From the NCBI RefSeq assembly GCF_900176375.1, contig NZ_FWYF01000002.1:718161-782160 (forward strand): DNA of 64,000 nucleotides. The letters are read 5' to 3'. Of the stretch, positions 50,932-59,467 are shown in pieces. The DNA comes from Reichenbachiella faecimaris (GTDB lineage Bacteria > Bacteroidota > Bacteroidia > Cytophagales > Cyclobacteriaceae). Within the stretch, counting starts at the first letter, position 1. Each line of letters opens with the position of its first letter. The notes beneath the pieces were generated by a model that was given only the letters and a program-made list of their open reading frames with translations, was not told the origin of the DNA and did not search any database. Position numbers and translations under genes: made by a program.

Positions 50932-52215
50932 TCACGGAGTTATACTGGGTGGGTTTATTTTGAGACGAACCTTTTCAATTCTGGCTTCGTCCATGAGCAA
51001 TATTTCTATTGAAAAACCTTCTATTTCAATGATTTGGCCCTTTTTGGGGAGATTTTCGTTGACGGACAAAATCAAGCCGCCTATGGTATCAAAATCACCT
51101 TTTGGCAGGGACCAGTTATAAGTTTCATTGAGATAAGTGATTTCCTGTCTGGCACTTAAGATATATTCCTGATCATTGAGCTTTTCTTCGAGCAAATCGG
51201 ACTCATCGTGCTCATCATGAATTTCGCCAAAAATCTCCTCAATGATGTCTTCTATACTTACAATTCCCGAAGTCCCTCCGTATTCATCTACTACCAGTGC
51301 TAGTGTTTTATGATCTGTGATCATTTGAAGCAGAAGCTCGTTAGCTGCCATGGTTTCTGGCACTATAATGATCTTGGTCAGAATGCTCTTGATGTCAACT
51401 GGTTTTTTGAAGAGTTCGAGTGAGTGACAGTAGCCTATGACATCATCAATGGACTCGTTGTAGATTATAATTTTCGAGTGTCCACTTTCAATGAATTGAT
51501 TATTTAACTCATCTATACTGGCATTTACGTCTATGGCAATAATTTCAGTTCTAGGGATCATGCACTCACGAACCTTTACAGTTTTGAAATCAAGCGCATT
51601 GTTGAAGTATTTTGTGTCGACATCCTGCTCTGCTTGATCGATTCGGTCGTCAGCTATTTTTTTGATGTAATTGTTTAGATCAGTAAGCCCAAAAACAGGA
51701 ATCTCATCAGAATAATTGAGTCTTAACAATTTGACTATAAAAATCTTGCTGGCAAATACAATAAGAAAAACTGCTGGACTAAGGATGTAATAGATGATCA
51801 AAAAAGGGACTGCCAGAAACGATAGTAGCCTGTATGGGTTTACCAGAAAAATACTTTTAGGAATGTACTCAGCCGTAAAGAGCACTATAATGGTAGAAAT
51901 AATAGTTTGCAAAAGCAACACGATCAGATCATTGGAAAACTGCATAGGTAATATTCTAACCAACCAAGGATCCAGTAGCATGGCCATAAAAATACCATAG
52001 ATAACTAGGGTAAGATTGTTGCCAATAAGTGTGGTGGCAATAAAATTGGAGGGCTTACGGGCAAATTTGGATAGTACTCTGGCCGATAATGTTCCTTGTT
52101 GGCCTTGTAGTTCGATATGCAGTTTATTGGTCGTGATAAATGCAATTTCCAATCCTGAGAACAGGGCAGAAAAAATGATGCATACGATGATTACTCCTAC
52201 CAGAAATGGATCCAT
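50932..52215 (-). CDS. CNNM/CorC-family (hemolysin-like) membrane protein
   Basis: A 427-residue protein. The DUF21/CNNM membrane domain spans about residues 1-175 (SGLEIAFITTN, then AEYIPKSIFLVNP). Two CBS domains follow (VRECMIPRTEIIAIDVNASIDEL and TLALVVDEYGGTSGIVSIEDIIEEIFGEIHDEHD), then a CorC_HlyC domain at the C-terminus. The family handles magnesium or other divalent cations. In Bacteroidota one member is the gliding protein GldE, which cannot be separated from general CNNM proteins here. It starts 4 nt after the 53-residue membrane protein. Confidence 0.9.
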   Translation of the reverse strand: MDPFLVGVIIVCIIFSALFSGLEIAFITTNKLHIELQGQQGTLSARVLSKFARKPSNFIATTLIGNNLTLVIYGIFMAMLLDPWLVRILPMQFSNDLIVLLLQTIISTIIVLFTAEYIPKSIFLVNPYRLLSFLAVPFLIIYYILSPAVFLIVFASKIFIVKLLRLNYSDEIPVFGLTDLNNYIKKIADDRIDQAEQDVDTKYFNNALDFKTVKVRECMIPRTEIIAIDVNASIDELNNQFIESGHSKIIIYNESIDDVIGYCHSLELFKKPVDIKSILTKIIIVPETMAANELLLQMITDHKTLALVVDEYGGTSGIVSIEDIIEEIFGEIHDEHDESDLLEEKLNDQEYILSARQEITYLNETYNWSLPKGDFDTIGGLILSVNENLPKKGQIIEIEGFSIEILLMDEARIEKVRLKINPPSITP

Positions 52216-52219
52216 TTGA

Positions 52220-52381
52220 TTATTTTTTCTCCTTTTTTAGTTTGTATAAAAGTATAAGAGAAATACTTAGCATAAAAATCCAATAGGAATGCATAAATCC
52301 TAAAGTCATGGTTTGATGAAGTCCAATAAGGAAAAATGCCGCGGATAAAGTAAGAATAATGATTTGTAACAAGTTGTTCAT
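52220..52381 (-). CDS. 53-residue two-helix membrane protein
   Basis: A short frame that needs careful reading: MNNLLQIIILTLSAAFF...KLKKEKK. It has two hydrophobic helices (about residues 4-20 and 33-46) joined by GLHQTMTLGFMHSYW, and a lysine-rich tail. It sits between lptC and the CNNM gene, starting 2 nt before the lptC stop region and ending 4 nt before the CNNM ATG. The tight packing shows that it is a real cistron. Function unknown. I believe similar small proteins occur at this place in related genomes. Confidence 0.75.
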   Translation of the reverse strand: MNNLLQIIILTLSAAFFLIGLHQTMTLGFMHSYWIFMLSISLILLYKLKKEKK

Positions 52382-52383
52382 CG

Positions 52384-52929
52384 CTAATTAGTCTGTGGCT
52401 GCTTAGTTTGAGGCATAATAGACATGACTCCACTGGGTTTGAGTATGGTATATTCTTCAAAGTTCTGGCTGGCTTCTAAACCCTCGCCTGTTAGTACTTC
52501 ATCTTCCGTTTTAATGGTCACAAAGTTGTCCGTGTAAATTTGCTCTTTTTCTGGATCCCAATTAAGCAGCTCTGTGGATAGTTCATCGCCAGTAAAAAGA
52601 CTTCTCATAATTACATTCCCTTCTGCTTGATAATAGTCTTCTTCTGAAAAATAATAGCCTTTATCCGCCAAAAGTGTGGAGGTCACTAGCCCGAAGGGAT
52701 TATAAAATCTAAGGTATATTCCATCAGGAAAGTCTCGATCTTGATTAGACAAAACCAGTTGAGTTCGTGCAACAAGGCGGAGTTTGATGATCGCAGAATC
52801 AGAGACTAACATGTCAATATTACGCATGGCGACTTCGGGGCCATCGTAGATTTCATGATCTACTTTTTTTTGCTCTTTACAGCTAAAAAATAGGCCAATC
52901 AGACCAACAATAAACCATGATTTATTCAT
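52384..52929 (-). CDS. lptC: LPS-export protein LptC
   Basis: From ATG 52929 the protein is 181 residues. It has a lipoprotein-like N-terminus (MNKSWFIVGLIGLFFSC, C17), unlike the single membrane helix of E. coli LptC. The rest is the long beta-jellyroll of the LptC family: GIYLRFYNPFGLVTSTLLADKGYYFSEEDYYQAEGNVIM, EQIYTDNFVTIKTEDEVLTGEGLEAS. It should pass lipopolysaccharide across the periplasm from LptB2FG to LptA. The longer TTG start (52956) would run into the upstream terminator. It heads an operon with the 53-residue protein, CNNM and ppiD. Confidence 0.87.
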   Translation of the reverse strand: MNKSWFIVGLIGLFFSCKEQKKVDHEIYDGPEVAMRNIDMLVSDSAIIKLRLVARTQLVLSNQDRDFPDGIYLRFYNPFGLVTSTLLADKGYYFSEEDYYQAEGNVIMRSLFTGDELSTELLNWDPEKEQIYTDNFVTIKTEDEVLTGEGLEASQNFEEYTILKPSGVMSIMPQTKQPQTN

Positions 52930-52963
52930 TGAACAAATGTGATCATTTATATACAAAATAAAA

Positions 52964-52999
52964 AAGCACTCTGAGGGACTTAATGCCTCCAGAGTGCTT
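52964..52999 (-). terminator. Intrinsic terminator after the TPR gene
   Basis: Minus-strand stem AAGCACTCTG / CAGAGTGCTT (10 bp) with an inner GG/CC pair and a T-rich tail, 20 nt after the TPR gene stop. Confidence 0.85.
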
Positions 53000-53020
53000 C
53001 CTTTTAATAATCTCTTCTCT

Positions 53021-54313
53021 TTACGGCCTTCTTTCTAGCACTACTGTCTCGTTGATCCAGCAGCCTACTGTCATGGACTGACCTTCTGTGAGGCCAAGTT
53101 CAAAAATTTCTTCAATCGAAGGAAATTGCTCTTTGGCTTTGGCCATGGCAGCAGTATCTCCTGCTCTTTTGTATTGGTTGTAAGCCGCAATAAAAACTAA
53201 TCTGTCGTCTACTTTGCTTACGCCAGCTTTACAGTCATTATAACTCTGCATGTAAAGATTGCCCACCAAAATGTATGCCTTAGTAGCTGAAGGGTCGTTC
53301 GCCAGGGCTTTTCTTGCATTTGTGCGTGCAGCTGACTTGTTCCCATTTGAAGCATACATCTGAGCCATGCTCATGTATATTTCTGACTTCTTTAAATTGT
53401 CATCTGTGAGATCTAAGGCTTGGTCATAATATTCACTTGCCTTTCCTAAATCTTCTGCTGATGCGTACTTGAGTGCAATTACTTTTGCTAAACCAAAGGC
53501 AGGTTCACTTTTATAAACCAATTCGGCTGCTTCAACGAAAGTTGGGCTCTCAGAGCATTTGGCCGTAAGCATCAATTGGAATACCTTTTTAGCCATTTTG
53601 GGATCTTGACTTTCTCGCATTTTTGGCGCCAGCTTATCTTCCACGAAAGCACAGTCTACAGTTACTGTAGCAGTCAATAATTTATCAACATTAGCCTGAA
53701 TTTTTTCAAGCCTTGGTACATTTTTACCCTTTGAGATTTTTCCATCAATTACATCTGAAATCATCCCATACCTGTCAATAACTGCTTCATCAGTGATGTC
53801 GCCTCCGCTTAGCTTGTATCTTCTAACTACATCCATGTAGGCCATCAAATTGTTGTCCAACGTTCTGGCTTGGTTCATGTCGAATGTTTTATCAAAAAGC
53901 GTCATTAATTCTTGATATTTTGACGAAGTGCTTTTATAGTATTTGTAAGCAGTAAATGCTTTTCTGTTGAGCACATTTGCTTCATCTCCAAAATACTTTA
54001 TTCTATCATCATACATCTGGAGTGCTTTCTCTTGAAGCGCTAATTTTTTTGCAGGGTCAGATTCTGCATCAACCAAACCTTCATATATTTTGGCTCCATT
54101 GATATATAGTGATTCGTTGAGATCTGGTGAATTGTCTAGCAACCACTGATGTGGGGCTACTGCTGTAGCAAATTGCTTGCTCTTCACAGCATCTACATAG
54201 AGTGCATTTTTTTCTTTGGCTGTCTCCACATCCTCTGGCCATTTCCATCCCTGCTGTGCAATTGAGATCGTATTTATCGCTATAAATAATCCTAATAGTA
54301 CTAGCTTTTTCAT
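53021..54313 (-). CDS. Secreted TPR-repeat protein
   Basis: A 430-residue exported protein with signal peptide (MKKLVLLGLFIAINTISIA). Most of it is helical, with TPR-like pairs (ESLYINGAKIYEGLVDAE, DLGKASEYYDQALDLTDDNLKKSEIYMSMAQMYASNGNKSAARTNARKALANDPSATKAYILVGNLYMQ) and several cysteines (for example TVDCAFVEDKL, TAKCSESPT, YNDCKAG, VGCWI). It probably scaffolds a periplasmic or outer-membrane complex. It lies downstream of coaX and the barrel gene and ends at a terminator, so it closes that transcript. Confidence 0.8.
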   Translation of the reverse strand: MKKLVLLGLFIAINTISIAQQGWKWPEDVETAKEKNALYVDAVKSKQFATAVAPHQWLLDNSPDLNESLYINGAKIYEGLVDAESDPAKKLALQEKALQMYDDRIKYFGDEANVLNRKAFTAYKYYKSTSSKYQELMTLFDKTFDMNQARTLDNNLMAYMDVVRRYKLSGGDITDEAVIDRYGMISDVIDGKISKGKNVPRLEKIQANVDKLLTATVTVDCAFVEDKLAPKMRESQDPKMAKKVFQLMLTAKCSESPTFVEAAELVYKSEPAFGLAKVIALKYASAEDLGKASEYYDQALDLTDDNLKKSEIYMSMAQMYASNGNKSAARTNARKALANDPSATKAYILVGNLYMQSYNDCKAGVSKVDDRLVFIAAYNQYKRAGDTAAMAKAKEQFPSIEEIFELGLTEGQSMTVGCWINETVVLERRP

Positions 54314-54400
54314 ATTTTCAAAATTTAATAGTCTTTAGCTTTCTTAAAGTCTAAATGCAAAACATTGCTGGTTTCACTGAAAGAAAGCGCAACATAATAA

Positions 54401-55687
54401 TTAATTGTATTTTCTTCTAACAAACCAGCGATCATTGATCGTCGCACCCAATACAAATTTGAAGTATTGCTCCTTAACAAGGACTTCTGAGGCTTCTCCT
54501 CGCTGACCATATTTAAAGGCCATATTGATTGCAGATACTCCTTTAACTGGTAACGACCAGCCAAAATTGATGCCAAAGTTATTTACTGTTTTTCCTTCTA
54601 TTACGAATGGCTCTTGTTTAAAATCAACACCAAATCTATATTTTACTCTTTTGAAGTAGCTATTGACGTCGTTGTATTTTGGAGTAATTTCAAATCCAAG
54701 TCCAACAGCCCAAGTACTTTGATACTTTTCTGCATCTGCTACGTAGCTTGCATCATCAAAAGCAAACCCTGCATTTTCTTGCCAAAAAGATCGTTTGACA
54801 TCTAATCCTATTGTAAGTTTATTGAGTTTTTGCCAAGAAAAACCAACACCTAATTCTGTTGGTAATTGATATACTCCTGTTTGGTCATTAATTAGTGTAT
54901 CTCCAGGAACTGTGGATCCATTGCTGGTTTCTACCTCAAGGCGGTCGAATCTGGTACCTTTTATGTCACCTCCGACATCATAAGTAAGGCCAAAATTCAA
55001 TAGATTTTTTTCCGAAACGGCCTTGCTATAAAATAAGCCAACACCTAGATCAAACCCTGAATAATTTGTCTTTTCATGAACTCCAGTAGGAAACTGCTGA
55101 GAAATGCCTTCACCTTCCAAAAATATTGCCGTTCTTGCCTCTGTGAGGCCAAAAATGTATGACATGCGTAGCCCTGCAGAGAGCCCCTTGGCGACTTTTA
55201 TGCCATTTGAAAAATAGACCTGGTTCAAACCGCCATCTCCCTCGAAGTCAATAATGGCATCTACGTTTGTGCCAGTTACATCTTGTCTTGTAGAGAAGCT
55301 ATAGTTGACCGAACTATATGGCATGAGGCCAATACTCGAAGTCCATGTATTTGGCATGATAGGAAAGGCCAGAATTAAATACTTAAACCCTCCAGTTCCT
55401 ACTTTGACAGAATTGAAGCTGTTTGAAACCGTTCTGTTCTCACCTTCAACGCCAATTTCAAATACCGTTAGGGAATTGTAGGTTAAAAGAGCGGGGTTCA
55501 TATTGTTGACATGCCAAATGGATGGAGTGGCTATTCCCACGTTACCCATAGCAGCATTATTTGCTAGAGCCATCCCATTTAAGTCCCCAACTCCAATCAC
55601 GGTGTATGGGGAGTACTTGTTTTGTGCTAAAACAAATTTGCAGCTTAAAAAAGCTGCAAGAATAATAATCCATTTAACTCTGCTCAT
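54401..55687 (-). CDS. Outer-membrane barrel protein (PorV/FadL-like fold)
   Basis: A 428-residue protein with signal peptide (MSRVKWIIILAAFLSCKFVLA). The mature part opens NKYSPYTVIGVGDLNGMALANNAAMGNVGIA and then alternates strands through to WFVRRKYN. The N-terminal 'GVGD..AN..AMGN' pattern is shared with Bacteroidota barrel proteins of the FadL/PorV-like type. It overlaps coaX by 14 nt, so the two are co-translated. The exact role (porin, secretion shuttle, assembly) cannot be told from sequence alone. Confidence 0.75.
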   Translation of the reverse strand: MSRVKWIIILAAFLSCKFVLAQNKYSPYTVIGVGDLNGMALANNAAMGNVGIATPSIWHVNNMNPALLTYNSLTVFEIGVEGENRTVSNSFNSVKVGTGGFKYLILAFPIMPNTWTSSIGLMPYSSVNYSFSTRQDVTGTNVDAIIDFEGDGGLNQVYFSNGIKVAKGLSAGLRMSYIFGLTEARTAIFLEGEGISQQFPTGVHEKTNYSGFDLGVGLFYSKAVSEKNLLNFGLTYDVGGDIKGTRFDRLEVETSNGSTVPGDTLINDQTGVYQLPTELGVGFSWQKLNKLTIGLDVKRSFWQENAGFAFDDASYVADAEKYQSTWAVGLGFEITPKYNDVNSYFKRVKYRFGVDFKQEPFVIEGKTVNNFGINFGWSLPVKGVSAINMAFKYGQRGEASEVLVKEQYFKFVLGATINDRWFVRRKYN

Positions 55688-56405
55688 TGTACTCCAATAT
55701 CCTGTTCAATCCGATCAACACCAATTTAGGGGATGCAAAGATGGTTGCTTTTAAATTAGATTCAAAACTATTTGCTGCTCTGCCGCACATAATGACTTCT
55801 AAATCAGGCCATTTGACCAAATAGCGACTTATGATACCATCTACTTCAGCTGAAATCCCATTAATTACACCACTCACCATGGCGTCCTTCGTGGTTTTTC
55901 CTACGAGTTCTACCTTATTGTATTTGGTGATTAGTGGCAGTCTTTTGGTATAATCATTCATGGCTTTAAATCTTAAATCAATGCCAGGAGAAATACTGCC
56001 CCCTTGATACTTATGGTTTTTGTCCAAAAAATCATAAGTGATGCAAGATCCCATATCAATGACTAAATTATTCTTGCCAGAATTGATACATTCTGCTCCA
56101 GCCAATGCGGCAATTCTATCCACCCCTAGTGTGTTTTTTGTTTTATAATGATTCTCAAAGGGAATTGGTGTGCTGGCGTCTAAAATAATTATTCCATTGG
56201 CTGTCAACTGGCTAGCCAAATCTTGTGCTTCAGATGCAACCGAACAGATTATTATTCGTTTAGCAGCACTTTGATTGACCAAAGAGACAACTTCTTGGAG
56301 GCTCTGAAATACCCAGTCTTTGATCAATTGAGAACCTTGAAATTGACCAACTTTTATAGAAGAGTTGCCCATGTCTATGACGAAATTATCTGACTTATTG
56401 CTCAT
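55674..56405 (-). CDS. coaX: Type III pantothenate kinase
   Basis: A 243-residue ASKHA-fold enzyme. The phosphate-1 motif is VIDMGNSSIKVG (about residues 9-20). The family blocks NTLGVDRIAALAGA, LVIDMGSCITYDFLD and YQGGSISPGIDLRFKAM follow in order. It phosphorylates pantothenate in the first step of coenzyme A synthesis. The type III enzyme is the usual one in Bacteroidota. It is the first gene of the coaX-barrel-TPR operon and overlaps the barrel gene by 14 nt. Confidence 0.95.
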   Translation of the reverse strand: MSNKSDNFVIDMGNSSIKVGQFQGSQLIKDWVFQSLQEVVSLVNQSAAKRIIICSVASEAQDLASQLTANGIIILDASTPIPFENHYKTKNTLGVDRIAALAGAECINSGKNNLVIDMGSCITYDFLDKNHKYQGGSISPGIDLRFKAMNDYTKRLPLITKYNKVELVGKTTKDAMVSGVINGISAEVDGIISRYLVKWPDLEVIMCGRAANSFESNLKATIFASPKLVLIGLNRILEYNEQS

Positions 56406-56499
56406 GGAATGGTGTTGCCTTTATTGTACTTTTTCTATACTGTGAAATTAATGGGAGAACTTATTACGTACAAAAATTGTAAAATATTAATACTACAGG

Positions 56500-56530
56500 T
56501 TTGGTTTTAGCATTTCAGATAATATCTTTA
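56500..56530 (+). promoter_or_regulatory. Full Bacteroidota-type promoter for the NhaD-like gene
   Basis: TTTG at 56500-56503, a 19-bp spacer, then TATCTTTA at 56523-56530 (one mismatch to TAnnTTTG). This is the best -33/-7 pair in the window and points to a leader of about 100 nt before the ATG at 56638. Confidence 0.5.
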
Positions 56531-56637
56531 TTACCTTGTTGTTGGCCTGCTATGAGAAGAATAAAAAATTTACCTTTTGAAACTAAAATGATCGGCTCAG
56601 ATTTAATATAATTGCCCTCATTATTTCTATTAGCAGT

Positions 56638-58122
56638 ATGTACAGATATTTGGTTCTTATTATTTTGTTGTGCTTCTCCCTTAAGGGGTATGCTGGCAGT
56701 ATTGAGACCATTGAGTTGGAAACATCTACAGTAGAATTAGCTTCAAATACTGAAGCTGTGGCAGAAATAGTTAGTGACGATGCTCATCATCATGCGCCCT
56801 CATGGAGTGTGATTCCATTTGCCTTATTGCTTATAATGATTGCCACGGGCCCTTTGTTCTACGAGCACTTTTGGCACAAAAATTATCCAATTGTTGCGTG
56901 TGTACTGGCTGGATTAGTCGTTTTGTATTATCTGTTTGGTTTGCACAATATGCATGCACCAGTTCATGCTTTAGCTGAATATGTCCAGTTTATCGCCCTG
57001 CTTAGTGGACTATTTATTGCCTCTGGCGGCATTATGATAGAGGTAGATAAGGAGGCCAAACCAATGACCAACGTAATTATCTTGTTGATTGGAGCTTTAA
57101 TTTCTAATATCATTGGTACCACAGGAGCTTCTATGCTTTTGATTCGTCCGTTTATCAGATTGAATAAAAATCGAATCAAACCTTATCATATCATATTCTT
57201 CATTTTTATGGTGAGTAATATAGGTGGCTCGTTGACGCCTATTGGTGACCCACCACTTTTCTTAGGCTTTCTGAAGGGTGTTCCTTTTTTCTGGACGCTT
57301 CAATACAATATCCTTCCCTGGATATTTGCCTGCTTATCATTAGCAGTGGTTTTCTACTTTACAGATAAAAAGAATAAGGCAGATTATAGCTTTGGAGAAA
57401 GTACTCACCAGCCTTCGAATACGGTTACATTCGTAGGCACAAAGAATTTTTTATGGCTGGCTGTTATTGTAGGAGCTGTGTTTTTGGATCCAAATGTCTT
57501 GGATTGGGTGCCAGCGATTCATTATGATGGTCAGAAATTCTCTTATATCCGGGAAATAATTATGCTGACTGGAGGCTTCTTGTCGTATAAATTTGCGAAT
57601 AAAGAAGCGCTACAATGGAATGAGTTTAATTTTGAGCCCATTCGTGAAGTTGCCTTTATTTTTATCGGCATATTTGGTACGATGATGCCAGCGCTAGAGT
57701 TGGTTGGGAATTTTGCTCAGTCTGATGCTGGAGCCGCTATGATTACGCACAACACCCTTTACTGGGGAACGGGTTTACTCTCTGGTTTCTTGGATAATGC
57801 ACCAACTTATATCAATTTCTTGACGGCAGCTTTGGCTTCACAAGGAGGATCAATTACAACTATGGCAGATGTAGTCGGCTTTTCTAATGGAGAGTTTGTC
57901 AATTCTATCTTGTCGCTCAAGGCGATATCTATTGCGGCTGTATTTTTTGGATCAATGACCTATATTGGTAATGGGCCTAATTTTATGGTAAAGTCTATTG
58001 CAGAGCAAGTAGGAATTAAGATGCCCTCTTTCTTTGGCTACATCATTAGATTCTCGATTCCGATCTTGTTGCCACTCTTTGTCATAGTGTGGCTGATTTT
58101 CTTTTACTGGCAGCTGTTATAA
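56638..58122 (+). CDS. NhaD-like sodium:proton antiporter
   Basis: A 494-residue integral membrane protein. An N-terminal signal-like helix and a His-rich periplasmic segment (DDAHHHAPSW) precede about ten to twelve transmembrane helices. ASGGIMIEV, ISNIIGTTGASMLLIRPFIR, NIGGSLTPIGDPPLFLGFLKG and LSGFLDNAPTYINFLTAA are typical of the NhaD branch of the ion-transporter superfamily. It probably exports sodium in exchange for protons, which suits a marine host. It is monocistronic, with a good promoter upstream, and convergent with ribH (11 nt between stops). Confidence 0.9.
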   Translation: MYRYLVLIILLCFSLKGYAGSIETIELETSTVELASNTEAVAEIVSDDAHHHAPSWSVIPFALLLIMIATGPLFYEHFWHKNYPIVACVLAGLVVLYYLFGLHNMHAPVHALAEYVQFIALLSGLFIASGGIMIEVDKEAKPMTNVIILLIGALISNIIGTTGASMLLIRPFIRLNKNRIKPYHIIFFIFMVSNIGGSLTPIGDPPLFLGFLKGVPFFWTLQYNILPWIFACLSLAVVFYFTDKKNKADYSFGESTHQPSNTVTFVGTKNFLWLAVIVGAVFLDPNVLDWVPAIHYDGQKFSYIREIIMLTGGFLSYKFANKEALQWNEFNFEPIREVAFIFIGIFGTMMPALELVGNFAQSDAGAAMITHNTLYWGTGLLSGFLDNAPTYINFLTAALASQGGSITTMADVVGFSNGEFVNSILSLKAISIAAVFFGSMTYIGNGPNFMVKSIAEQVGIKMPSFFGYIIRFSIPILLPLFVIVWLIFFYWQLL

Positions 58123-58133
58123 AATTGAGCTGA

Positions 58134-58610
58134 CTAGAGCGCCAACATTTTTATAGCTGTGATGGCCGCCTCATCACCTTTGTTTCCATGCTTTCCTCCA
58201 GCCCTATCTGTGGCTTGTTTTTGATTCTCAGGTGTAAGTACACCAAAAATGACGGGTTTGTCATATTTCAATGAAACGTTGGTGATGCCATGGGCTACTG
58301 CATCACAGATGAAGTCAAAATGGCGAGTTTCACCCTGAATGACACACCCTAAACAAATTACTGCATCCACATCATCTCTTTGAGCAAGTTTTTGTGCACC
58401 AAGGCTAAGCTCAAAACTACCTGGTACATCTACTCTGTGAATATGCTCTGGCTTTGCTCCATGATGCTTGAGGGTTTCAATCGCTCCATTATAGAGTGAC
58501 TCTGTAACTTCCTCATTCCACTCGGATACCACAATAGCAAATGTCTTATTAGAGATGTCAATGACATTTTTTGAACTGTATTCGCTAAGGTTTTTAAGGT
58601 TACTGGCCAT
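58134..58610 (-). CDS. ribH: 6,7-dimethyl-8-ribityllumazine synthase
   Basis: A 158-residue enzyme of the penultimate riboflavin step, which assembles into large shells. The diagnostic segments FAIVVSEWNEEVTESLYNGAIETLKHHG, HRVDVPGSFELSLGAQKLAQRDDVDAVICLGCVIQGETRHFDFIC and KPVIFGVLTPENQKQATDRAGGKHGNKGDEAA contain the active-site residues, with H88-like in ETRHFD. It is downstream of the TPR gene but behind a terminator, so it may have its own promoter. The ribH-TPR-recF neighbourhood is familiar in this phylum. Confidence 0.95.
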   Translation of the reverse strand: MASNLKNLSEYSSKNVIDISNKTFAIVVSEWNEEVTESLYNGAIETLKHHGAKPEHIHRVDVPGSFELSLGAQKLAQRDDVDAVICLGCVIQGETRHFDFICDAVAHGITNVSLKYDKPVIFGVLTPENQKQATDRAGGKHGNKGDEAAITAIKMLAL

Positions 58611-58636
58611 GGGGTCTATTTTGAATTTTAAAATAA

Positions 58637-58666
58637 AAAAGGGAAAGGTATAAACCCATCCCTTTT
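58637..58666 (-). terminator. Intrinsic terminator between the TPR gene and ribH
   Basis: Minus-strand stem AAAAGGGA / TCCCTTTT (8 bp) with inner GG/CC pairs and a T-rich tail, 20 nt after the TPR gene stop. Confidence 0.75.
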
Positions 58667-58686
58667 AAAATATTTTTGTTGACAGC

Positions 58687-59391
58687 TTAGTTAGTCAATC
58701 CTTCGAGTCTCGCTACATGCTTTACAGACTCTTGGTATTCTACTACGCCGTAGAAATCATTGACGATGGTTTGGTAATTGTTTTTTGCGGCACTCAAGTT
58801 TCCAGCTTGCTCATTGGCAATAGCCGCTTTAGTCAAGTACGTTGGGCTAAACTGCTTATTCGCATTATAGTCAGCTGCTTTTTCATATTGATCTGCAGCC
58901 TCACTATAGTTGCCCAATTCCATCTGTGCATCACCAATTAAAGCATAAGCCCTTGCTTGAATGATATAATCAGAAGCACTAAAAGCACCTAAGTAACGAA
59001 TGGCGTTTTCGAAATCACCAAGCTCTAAATAAGTGGCACCTGCATAATAATTGGCCATATTAGCAGCATCAGTCATGCTATATTCACTAATAATATCAAG
59101 GAAACCATAGTCGTTTCCATCACCATTTAATGCTTTACCCAAGCTATCTGCTTCAAAGTAATATACCGCTTGAAACATATCTCTTTCGGCATTTTCATTT
59201 TGCCCTTGGATATAGTAGTTGCTAAACATGTAGCCAACAATGGCAACTACAATTATTCCCGCCAATACAGATACAACTGTTTTGTTCTTTTCAATAAACT
59301 GTTCTGTTCTTGAAAGTTGTTCTGCTATCGCTTCCGGATTCTCAAACAAATCGTGGTCGTGACTCTCCGTGCTTTTTCTCTTCTTTGTCAT
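58687..59391 (-). CDS. Membrane-anchored TPR protein (YfgM-like)
   Basis: A 234-residue protein with a short cytoplasmic N-terminus (MTKKRKSTESHDHDLFENPE), one helix (VSVLAGIIVVAIVGYMFSNYY, about residues 40-60) and TPR repeats in the periplasmic part (YYAGATYLELGDFENAIRYLGAF, AYALIGDAQMELGNYSEAADQYEKAADYN, AIANEQAGNLSAAKNNYQTIVNDF). It resembles YfgM, which works with PpiD at the translocon. It lies beside ribH and recF. A consensus -7 box (TACATTTG, minus strand, 59414-59421) precedes it. Confidence 0.82.
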   Translation of the reverse strand: MTKKRKSTESHDHDLFENPEAIAEQLSRTEQFIEKNKTVVSVLAGIIVVAIVGYMFSNYYIQGQNENAERDMFQAVYYFEADSLGKALNGDGNDYGFLDIISEYSMTDAANMANYYAGATYLELGDFENAIRYLGAFSASDYIIQARAYALIGDAQMELGNYSEAADQYEKAADYNANKQFSPTYLTKAAIANEQAGNLSAAKNNYQTIVNDFYGVVEYQESVKHVARLEGLTN

Positions 59392-59413
59392 TCTATTTCA
59401 AAAATTCTGACCG

Positions 59414-59421
59414 CAAATGTA
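59414..59421 (-). promoter_or_regulatory. -7 box before the YfgM-like gene
   Basis: Minus-strand TACATTTG matches TAnnTTTG exactly, 23 bp before the ATG. A TTG lies 15 bp further upstream, closer than the usual 19-21 bp. Confidence 0.4.
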
Positions 59422-59467
59422 GCAATATTTTAAAATCAATAGTTAATGCCGCAAATTATATCCGTTA

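Noticed and set aside
52197-52460. 87-codon minus-strand ORF overlapping lptC
   Set aside because: It is a frame shadow of the lptC end, the 53-residue gene and the CNNM start.
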